From Euperipatoides rowelli (lineage: Eukaryota; Onychophora; Udeonychophora; Euonychophora; Peripatopsidae): a stretch of DNA of 19,617 bases. The notes under the pieces are model-generated. The model had not been told where the DNA came from and did no database searches. It saw nothing but the letters and a program-made list of their open reading frames with translations. Positions within the stretch are counted from its first letter, which is position 1, and the number at the start of each line of letters is the position of its first letter. The DNA lies in the NCBI GenBank assembly GCA_003024985.2, contig PXIH01S0001047.1. One strand, 5' to 3'. The position numbers were made by a program, and so were the translations under genes. Shown in pieces: positions 9,541 through 17,450 of the stretch.

Positions 9541-9940
9541 TTCCGATTTTAAAGTAAATGATATTTTTAAAGAATAAAAGTTGTTTTATAAAAGGAAAAT
9601 GGGGTTGATTTAAGATTTATGTTGTGTCTTTTTTCACGATGTTCCTGAAAATCAATTACATCTGTTAACAGGCTGTAGGGGGTAGTTTATGGAATCATTC
9701 ATTCATTGCTCGGATGATAAAGAGAATCGCAAAGTTTTATAATTTGAGTAATTTTTTTAGGGGAGCTAATGAGTTGTTTCCTACTGTACTGAGAAAGTAT
9801 ATTACAGTATTTTTTTCGCTGTCTGGAAGAAGAGATGTGATGTGGTTTTTGGAAACCAAAGTTTATTGACTGGAATTCATTAAAATTTATGATGTTAAAC
9901 AAGGAAACGTACTTGGAAAAACACAAAGCGAGCTCTTACA
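9541..9940. other. Non-coding, possible body of the minus-strand SINE
   Basis: No domain is recognisable in the short minus-strand frame at 9699-9926. The segment lies 3' of the minus-strand SINE head and may contain its body, but no A tail or flanking duplication was seen. Confidence 0.35.
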
Positions 9941-10085
9941 GCTAGGGAAAAAGCCGTTCCATAACTGCCCAAGCCGGGGAGGGAATCTGTACTCCTCAGC
10001 ATATGCCTTTGGTTTATAAAGCGAACGTGAATCCGCTCAACCATGAAACCGAGACAAGTTTTATAAACTTGTTTCCTTTTTGCCT
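9941..10085 (-). mobile_element. tRNA-derived SINE head, minus strand
   Basis: On the minus strand a perfect-looking A box, TGGTTGAGCGG (10033-10043), is followed about 50 bases later by a degenerate B box, GTACAGATTCCCTCC (9978-9992). This is tRNA-like promoter spacing. It belongs to a different family from the plus-strand heads. The open frame spanning it is accidental: it begins outside the element and shows no domain. Confidence 0.6.
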
Positions 10086-10550
10086 CCAATTGTTTAATCG
10101 CAAAAGCTGAGTATTATTCTACTTTAAAGGGGGTTCAATAATTAGTTTATACTGGTCATGTAATCTGTTAATTTTTATTTCTTTTTTTCCCTTATGTACT
10201 TCTAATTATATAAATAAATTATATGGTCTGAGTGTTTACAGGTGTAAAAGCTTTGCCTAAGTCTTTTTTATTACCATTCATGTCTGGTTGTTAATCATTT
10301 TCATGAAGCTTATGCTTTGTAATAATCGAGTGTTTAAATCTGTAGAAGAATTGTATTTTCAACTATTCTGTATTTACTTTTTTTTGAATAAAAACAAAAA
10401 TAAGTTGTTTTTGATTATTTTACTTAAAAAAACTAGAAATATTGTGGAACATCACGCTATGCTGAATGAACTAAGGGTATAGTTTTTTTTTTAATATTTC
10501 CATTTGATTTTTTGTTAGTTTAAAGCAAAATAATTATCAGCAACTTGCTA
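10086..10550. other. Non-coding, no recognised feature
   Basis: Lysine-, phenylalanine- and leucine-rich short frames here are what AT-rich random sequence gives. No gene, RNA or repeat recognised. Confidence 0.4.
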
Positions 10551-10656
10551 GGCTATTCTATGAAAATAATCATGTGACAGTGTCGATGACATAACAGTTG
10601 CGGCTATTCTATGAAAATAATCACATGTGACAGTGTCGATGACATCATAACAGTTG
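10551..10656 (+). repeat. Two-copy tandem repeat, 51-bp offset
   Basis: GGCTATTCTATGAAAATAAT starts at 10551 and again at 10602. Each copy continues into a GTGACAGTGTCGATGACA segment and ends CAGTTG. The second copy has two extra bases (CACATGTG for CATGTG) and an extra TCA (GACATCATAAC for GACATAAC). The unit contains the small palindrome GACAGTGTC. Confidence 0.85.
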
Positions 10657-11093
10657 TGATAAAATGCAATACTTTAAGCTATCACTTATAATAACTAATA
10701 TAAATGTTTATTAACAAATAAATAGCCAACTACTTGTTTTAAATAATTTCTTTTCATTTATTTCATGAAAAAAAGCTGTACAAAAAAATTTCAACTATTC
10801 ATTTTTATTTTATTTGCACATTCTAAGGAAATCTTGATCAGAATAGAAAACTCAATGTTATCCGATCAATTAAAATTTCACCACAAAGAATGTGCAGTCT
10901 TATCGTCCCATCATACCTTGCTTAGTAACATTTTTTTTTTAAAATCGTAAAAACTTTAGACACTAATGGAACAAATTCGCATTCTGAAGCAAAAGTACTT
11001 TTTTTTTTAAAGGTACCAAATTTACAAACATGATTATTAAAAATTTTGACTGTTTCAGATTTGAGCATTTCGAGTTGGTGGATTTAGGTTGTA
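10657..11093. other. Non-coding, no recognised feature
   Basis: AT-rich, with A and T runs. The plus-strand frame at 10765-10950 has no recognisable domain and no supporting splice or promoter signal. Confidence 0.4.
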
Positions 11094-11138
11094 GAAATAA
11101 ATAATTCCAGTCAAAAATCAAACTGGATTATTTATTTC
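11094..11138. repeat. Hairpin: 17-18-bp arms, 10-nt loop
   Basis: GAAATAAATAATTCCAGT (11094-11111) pairs with ACTGGATTATTTATTTC (11122-11138), one base unpaired, around the loop CAAAAATCAA. It is a compact stem-loop about 120 bp from the candidate exon, on its intronic side (3' of the splice donor on the minus strand). Confidence 0.8.
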
Positions 11139-11258
11139 CCATGCACCTTATTCCTACATTGATGAAATATTGACCAAAATTGAGGAATGTAATTTGAAAA
11201 AGTTGAAATTGCCAAAATTATGAAAAATTATTTTTTTAATGGAAAATGCTGTACTTAC

Positions 11259-11363
11259 CTTCTCCAATAACCCAGAAGAGACCAGCACCAATCAATGTAC
11301 ATGTGAATTTCCATAGAGAATGGTGAAAGTAGCAGTCGCCGTAATTTCTGTTGCTTACTTTGC
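11259..11363 (-). CDS. Candidate internal exon of an unidentified membrane protein gene
   Basis: On the minus strand an open segment reads GKVSNRNYGDCYFHHSLWKF and ends in a hydrophobic stretch including GAGLFWVIGE. It then meets a perfect splice donor (AG|GTAAGT, exon end at 11259). The upstream edge could be the acceptor after ACATAG, giving a 105-nt exon in phase 1-1. It could instead be the CAG 16 bases later, giving 89 nt with unlike phases. A branch-point-like CTAAC lies just upstream, but the pyrimidine tract is poor. The exon is visibly GC-richer than its surroundings. The hydrophobic stretch suits a membrane helix led by a His-rich loop. The H-x-LW-(H/K) pattern loosely recalls the last helix of CREST-superfamily proteins such as TMEM8-like ones, but that is a guess. 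No partner exon was recognised in the window. Confidence 0.5.
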
Positions 11364-11807
11364 CTATGTGTTGTTAGACACAAACTGTTGTACATTCATG
11401 CATCGGGCCACAAGCACTTTCATCATTTTACAGGTAAATATTTAATTAAATATATATTAATTTTTGAATTAAAAATCTAATAAATTTAGTAACTGATAAA
11501 GATATGTAAAATCTAATCTTTATCAGTTTCTGAAAAATTTTGTTTTGGGCACTTTGAGCCTTTTTCAATTACAGACCTCAATTATTCACCCACCCACATA
11601 TACACTGCATAAATTTCAATATTCAGAAGGAGAAAAATTCATTCTATTCAAATTTTACCAATAAGGGTACCATTGGTAATTGTTTCAATAGGAAGCAATA
11701 TAATATTTATATTTTAATTTATAACAAAAGTAAATTCTTTCAAAAAGTTATAAAAACTAATTTACAATTTTAAAACACCTTTTATATCATAGTTTCATTG
11801 CTCTCGG
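11364..11807. other. Non-coding, presumed intron on the minus strand
   Basis: If the exon at 11259-11363 is real, this is upstream intron sequence. No second exon, RNA gene or repeat recognised. Confidence 0.35.
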
Positions 11808-11975
11808 TGTTAAATTGTATTATCAATACTATTTTCAATTTAGTTTTAAATTATTTCCTTTTAAAGGGTATTAAAATCTACATTTTATACAATATTAAAA
11901 AGGCCGAATACATCGTCTATTATATCATGTTAAGGACAAATCAAAGCCAACAGTGGGTATTTGCTTTGATTTCTG
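11808..11975 (+). repeat. Repeat R, diverged copy, direct
   Basis: Words shared with the 126-bp unit and its leader include TATTATCAATACTATTTTCAA, TTTTATACAATATTA, ATCGTCTATTATATCATGTTA and AAATCAAAGCCAACAGTG. The middle (the TTCATCAAATTTT part) is deleted. It runs straight on into TTTGCTTTGATTTCTG, the inverse of its own end. Compared with 12636-12775 it shares the word AAGGCCGAATAC, absent from the 5-kb array, so these two are closest relatives. Confidence 0.75.
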
Positions 11976-11993
11976 GGTAATATCACGACTGTG

Positions 11994-12140
11994 CAGTATT
12001 GAAAATTGAAGTATTTCAAATAACTAACGAAAATACTTTTGTATTTGGTATTTCGTATTGCAAATACTTAAAATATTTTGTAATAAAAATACATTTTAAA
12101 AGTATTTTGTATTTCAATACTCGAATACTTTTCAAATATA
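11994..12140. repeat. AGTATTT-rich block with inverted ends (hAT-like)
   Basis: AGTATTGAAA (11995-12004) is inverted as TTTCAATACT (12112-12121). Between and around them the words AGTATTT, AAATACTTT and GTATTTTGTATTT recur many times on both strands. Such subterminal repeats and a CAGTATTG-like end are typical of hAT-superfamily MITEs, but I found no 8-bp target-site duplication. Confidence 0.45.
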
Positions 12141-12635
12141 TTTGCTGGTATATATATAGCCTTTAGTATAGCCCTATAGGTATATATTCTGTTAGAACAA
12201 ATATTATGTCAGCCTATTGTAGCAGTTTTCCCATTAAGATGATTGTGTTAAATGCATAATATTTAACCAACAGTGCACTTATCCTTTGTGTTAACACCGA
12301 TTCCCGATAAGGAATTTAACCGAAAATTCAAATTGACAAAACTTTAAGCTCGCTAGTGTCTTAAGCACAAAAAACATAGAAGTTTCATAAATTTTTATTA
12401 TAATTTTAAATATTAGTTTTGCCAAGTCACCATCACATAAATTACTCTATACTTTCAAATGTTAATTATAAAAAATGAAAAACAAAATTGATTAGTATTT
12501 TAAACAAAATTGACTTACCAAGTGATTTTTTTTTATTCGAGATATCATGTGCTTTATTCGAGAAATTAAAAATGTAAAAGTATTTTTCTATTTTAAGTAC
12601 TTTAATTTTGTATATATATTTGGAATATTTAGATT
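12141..12635. other. Non-coding interior between inverted R copies
   Basis: AT-rich with no coding potential seen. A direct repeat TTTATTCGAGA occurs twice (about 12533 and 12555). Confidence 0.4.
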
Positions 12636-12775
12636 TAATAGATGACGTATTCGGCCTTCTCTAACATTGTATAAAATTTTGATTCAACGCCTTTTTAACG
12701 AAAATTTGATGAATTAAACACACATTTTATTTTACAAAGTTGAAAATAGCGCTGACAATACAGTTTACATTGGTA
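12636..12775 (-). repeat. Repeat R, diverged copy, inverted
   Basis: Reverse complement reads CTGTATTGTCAGCGCTATTT, TTTAATTCATCAAATTTTCG and AAATTTTATACAATGTTAGA, then AAGGCCGAATACGTCATCTA. It matches the 126-bp unit with its leader and, most closely, the direct copy at 11808-11975. With that copy it forms a pair of inverted arms about 970 bp across. Confidence 0.8.
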
Positions 12776-14610
12776 TACCGTAATACATTTCAGGATCTTG
12801 ATATTCATTTATTCTGAAATGATAATGCTTAAAATTTCCTATAAACACATGATTTAAACAGAATTCACAATTATTTCCTCAATTGTCTTAATTCCATAGT
12901 TTCTATCTAAAATATCTTACAACAGACTGAAAACAAATTTTAAAAAATATTTTTTTTTAAATATATATAAAGTAATCCACAATTTTTTTATTTATATAAT
13001 AAATTACAATATTCATACATCATAATATAGAGGCACTGTTGAAATATTTACATCCCCCAGGGAATTTTTTTTTTTTTAAAAAAAAAAACAAGGTATGATA
13101 GGAAGTTACAAAAGTTATTAATAGTTTCCTAAATTCTCACTTGAGGTCACCCCAAGTCAGGCTGCGGTAATTTTTTTTTATACAATCAAATAAACAACAA
13201 TCTACAAATTCACAATTAAAATCCTTATATATTTTTGTTCGTATTGTAGGCCTACTATTGGAAAAATATGGCTTTGTATGTTGAATTTATATCAGTTTAT
13301 GTTACAAGAGGTTTTAGTAAGACAATGAAAAAAAAAAAAGAAATGCATAAAGTTTTTTAGGTAAAGACAATTCCCAAAGATGGACATTCAGTTGAATTTT
13401 TATACAAACTAAAACAATAATAATAATCTTTATGAGTATCAATTTGAACAGAATTTAAAATAAAAATTGTGCATACAAAAATTTTAAAACTTTGAACATT
13501 TTTCTCAATAAGTTTTGCAGTTCATATTACTTTTGATTAAAAAAAAATAAAAAAATACCATTATAAAGAAAGGCACCAAATTATAACTAGTCTAAACACC
13601 AGATTTCTTCTGCAAATTTTTTTTAAAAAAAAAAATTTAAAAGCCAACACCAACAACAAAAAAATCAGAAACCAGATGGCAAAATGCACATAATATATCT
13701 GAAATTACATTTTTGTTTTAAATTGACTTTAAAACAAAATTGAAGGAATGTTATAAGATAGAAAAGAATCGATGACTTGCTGTATATTATTCAGAATAAA
13801 TCCAAGGTTTTCTAATTGCGAAATTAATTTCAGCACTTACTATCAAAAATATATTCTATCTGTTATTCATTGTAAACAATAGCTTAAAAAATATTTTTGG
13901 CAGAAAATATTAAGGGAGAATTTCCCTGAGGATGGATGGGAAGGGGGGGGGTTGTTTACTTTTAGAGAGACAGAGAGTAAAATCTATTACACTTAATACA
14001 GAGATATATTTGTCAGAGATCATATACAATTTTTTTTTTATTTGTGAGAATAACCCCTCATTATTTTGTATAACTAATAATATTGCTCCATTTAATATTA
14101 ATGATTGAAAAATATATATATATATACTGTATATTTTAATTTGATCCCAAGTAATTAAGACAATATAGAATATATAAAATATGTAAAATCTGAAATTAAC
14201 AGCTACTTAACTATCATAATATTGATAAGTTAATATTATGCTTCCTATCTCCAATTTAGGGTTTATTGCAACTTAACTATATTATAAAGCAAGTACATAT
14301 AAGAATGCCACATATTCTAAATTGTAACATGTACTGAGGAAATGTACATATTAGACTGTCATTTGTCTTGGAACATGGGCTCTGGGATAAACAAATATTG
14401 AATTATGTGAGAAGAAAGAAAAGGCCGACTTATTCTTAAAGTTAATGTGTCTCCCATCTGAAATTATTTGGATCTAGACGAGAAAAGAGCTACTGGGGTG
14501 ATTTTTCAAGACATCGTAAAAATACAAACTTTTAATATTTCTAAATTTATAATTCAGTGCATTACTATGGCCTATGCTGTGTTTCTAAACCAAGAAACGT
14601 GTTTCATATA
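12776..14610. other. Non-coding, homopolymer-rich
   Basis: No gene recognised. It includes 13 T followed directly by 11 A (13065-13088), a similar T/A junction near 13617-13635, nine G (about 13943-13951) and a short (TA)n at about 14114-14125. AGGTCACCCCAAGTCA at 13144-13159 resembles a DR4 nuclear-receptor site. Confidence 0.4.
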
Positions 14611-14971
14611 CAATAAAAGTCCCAAAATCCGGGCTGCTTGGGGTGTCTGGATTTTTGATTATCCGGATTATGAGGTGATATTTTTAAAATTCAAATTTAA
14701 GGAATAAAGAAGAGATGAACTGGTTGAATTTTAGTGAAAAATAAAAATATAACAATTGAAAACGAAAGTTATTTCATACAAAATAAATATTTCATTTTTT
14801 TTTATTTATAAATTACAGTATACTGTATAATAAAAGGAAACAGTACGACACAAAATTATCTAACTATTTGCAATATTTGTTTGATGAATCTTTTCAAAAT
14901 GGCCACCACTATCGAGTCCGGATTCTCAGGCAATTGAGAATGCTGTCATCCGGATTTTGGGACTTTTACTG
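14611..14971. mobile_element. Non-autonomous DNA transposon (MITE), pogo/Tigger-like ends
   Basis: Left end CAATAAAAGTCCCAAAATCC (starting 14611) and right end, read inward from 14971, CAGTAAAAGTCCCAAAATCC form terminal inverted repeats. An 18-bp core is perfect (14615-14632 with 14950-14967), and the repeat is 22 bp with one mismatch. Subterminal GATTATCCGGATTATGAGG and TCCGGATTCTCAGG motifs and the CAGT terminus are typical of pogo/Tigger elements of the Tc1/mariner superfamily. The left flank is TA and the right flank CA, consistent with a TA duplication with one mutation. At 361 bp it is too short to encode a transposase. The open frames at 14468-14707 and 14868-15152 cross its ends and are accidental. 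Confidence 0.8.
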
Positions 14972-15911
14972 CAAAATGACAAACATTTTAAACTATAATA
15001 CAAAAGAAAAATTATTTTCAAAATTTTTACTGTATATCGTACATTCAGTATATCGTAAATTTAGAAAGAGGAAAATTAAATATTGTAAAAATTTCATCCG
15101 ATTTTTTTTTTTAATTTTTAAATATTCCAAGAACAATCACAAAATAGCTTAAAACCGGTACAAAATTTTATCATAAATTTATTAGGGCAATTGAAAATAG
15201 GATGGACAGAAACAGTGATTAACTTCTCATGTAGCAGTTTCCTTTTCAATGACTACATTTTTATTTCTTTAACTAATTTCACTGTTTTAAAAAAATATAT
15301 TATGGGAAAAAATCAAAATCTGTGTTCTACTTAAGATAGTAGGAGAGAGAGGAATTCACTGAAGTAAATGTGCCTTGAGAATATAATGATCCATGTTTCA
15401 AATCACCCATCTCTAAAAATTAAAGGGCTTAGAATTTATGACAAGATGTTAAACACTGACTAGCTATTTACAGTATTTAAATCCAATAAATATAGGTTTA
15501 GTGATCTATTTAGAATTAGGCCTTTTTAATGCCATCTGGTGACTTTGAAGTAAAATAGTAGTTATTGCTGAAATACAGTTAAATGATTATCTTAAATAAT
15601 ACAAGTTTGTATTTAAACTGTATGATTTATGACGTCACTCAACAATCTTTTGCAGAAGTAAACTGAGGTTTTTACTACATCAACTTTAATCGAACATGGT
15701 TTAAAATGTCTATAGATGATTAAAAGATGAAATGTCATAAATTACAAAATATTTATTTTTTGGTGTATGTATATAAGAAATAATTTTAGTAATCCATTAT
15801 CTATTTATTTTATAGAATTTATATCGCTTGAGCAGGCAAAAGAATAAATTTTGAAAATGCATCATAATTTCTCAAACTGCAAATCCAAATTCTGTGTTAC
15901 AGTGTTAGTAA
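14972..15911. other. Non-coding, two candidate regulatory words
   Basis: No gene recognised. GCCATCTGGTGA at 15531-15542 matches 11 of 12 positions of the reverse complement of the animal CTCF core as I know it. TGACGTCA at 15630-15637 is a full CRE palindrome. Either can occur by chance. Confidence 0.35.
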
Positions 15912-16100
15912 CGCTTAATTTCTAACTGCTGTATAACCACCAGTAAAACTTACGTCTTTGTTATTGTGTAACTGCCAATAAAGCTTATCTCCAACTGCTG
16001 TAATAATCACCAGTAAACATTTCTTCTAGTTAGTCTTTAAGCACCGGTTAAGCTTATTTCTAACTATAATGTAACTACTGTAATGCTAACTGTTATATAC
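15912..16100 (+). repeat. Degenerate minisatellite, about 70-bp period
   Basis: Units begin GCTTAATTTCTAACTGCTG (15913), GCTTATCTCCAACTGCTG (15983) and GCTTATTTCTAACTATAA (16052), so the period is 69-70 bp. Further shared words are CACCAGTAAA and GTAACT. The third unit decays quickly. Confidence 0.7.
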
Positions 16101-17404
16101 AGGATAGGGGTAGGATTTAGCAAATTGCTTACGAAAAGAAATTTGTTTTCAAGCTTAATGTAAATGCCACTATGGTAGAAGTGATATTAGTATATTATAC
16201 ACTAACATTTCTGAAATAATCATTAAACACACAGCAAATAAAATATATACAAAATTCAGCCACTAAATGAAGAAAAATAAATTAGAATGGTACCTGTACG
16301 TTACTGGTAGCCTACATACAAATACAAAAATTTGTATTTACTATTCATTACTGGTAAATGTTTGGCAGGGTTTGCACAAGATAAATGTGATTGCTTATAT
16401 AAATTAAATTGTAGACAACTGTGATATTATTGCGATAAGTATATACTGTATATAAAAGGGTGGTCAAAAAGTTTCTACACGCATTTTATTAAATCAAAAA
16501 TGAATACAATTATATTATTTTACAACAGAATAATGTTTTTTAGCAATTGGCTTAGCTATTTTTAACTGATAATTTAAGACAGTGGAGAAAGCTCATTGTT
16601 ATAGGGACTGCGGAGGATTGAATGAAACACAAATTTTGATGCAAAATGATGAATATAGCTACTGTATATTCATCATATATGTTTTGTTATATTAAAGATT
16701 GGCTGAAAGCATTCAGCTTCCTTTACATACTGTGTTATACACATAAAAATGTAATATACTAAAAATGGAGTTAGAATGTATACTGAAGCTTATATTTTTT
16801 AATGGATATAAGTAGAAAGCCTATGTTCTTTTAAATTAAAACAATTTTTTTTGTGTGTGTATTTTTATATCAAATGACATAATTGTAATTATTAAAAAAA
16901 TAAATAAGACATTTTAAACCATATTTAACTTAAAAGATGAAATCACACAAATTTCTGCATAATTAATTAAAAAAAATACATTAAAAAAAAAAGCTGTGAA
17001 TTTTTTTTTCATATTTGCACAGGTCCCAAAATTGTAGAAATTTAAATTACCTGTAGTATAATACAAATAAAATTGCCCATTTAAAACTGCGATTTAGGTA
17101 GCCATCACCCAATTTTAAATCTGCAGTTATATTTGATTGTACTAGTTTGTTTATTTATTTTACATTATGGAAGGAAAAAAATAATAATGCCAATAAGTAG
17201 TTTTGTTATTTCACCAGACTATTTTCTTTTTTACAAAACAATTTTAAGAATAATAAATGTTCATTATAAGGTAACAGTGTACCAACTTTTTATTTTTTTT
17301 TTATTTTTTTGTTTTCATTTTTTTAATAAAAAGTACAAGAATTTGAGTTAAAACACATCGACAGAAAAACATGAATTGTGTAATTAACATTTGGCTTTAT
17401 ATCG

Positions 17405-17406
<2 letters not shown>
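16101..17406. other. Non-coding, AT-rich
   Basis: No gene recognised; the frame at 17133-17351 is phenylalanine- and lysine-rich as expected of T and A runs. AGGGTGGTCAAAAAGTTTC near 16457-16475 resembles a mariner terminal repeat, but no partner was found. Confidence 0.4.

Positions 17407-17446
<40 letters not shown>
17407..17446 (-). repeat. Uninterrupted T tract, 40 nt
   Basis: Forty T in a row. On the minus strand this is a poly(A), possibly the tail of a retroposed copy whose body would lie to the right. I recognise no SINE, LINE or gene in 17447-17800. Tract length may be affected by assembly. Confidence 0.85.

Positions 17447-17450
<4 letters not shown>

Noticed and set aside
9895-10089. 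64-residue minus-strand open frame as a gene
   Set aside because: It coincides with a tRNA-like SINE head with A and B boxes and shows no domain; the frame is accidental.
14468-15152. Two plus-strand open frames of 79 and 94 residues
   Set aside because: Each crosses an end of the pogo-like MITE and has AT-driven composition without any recognisable domain.
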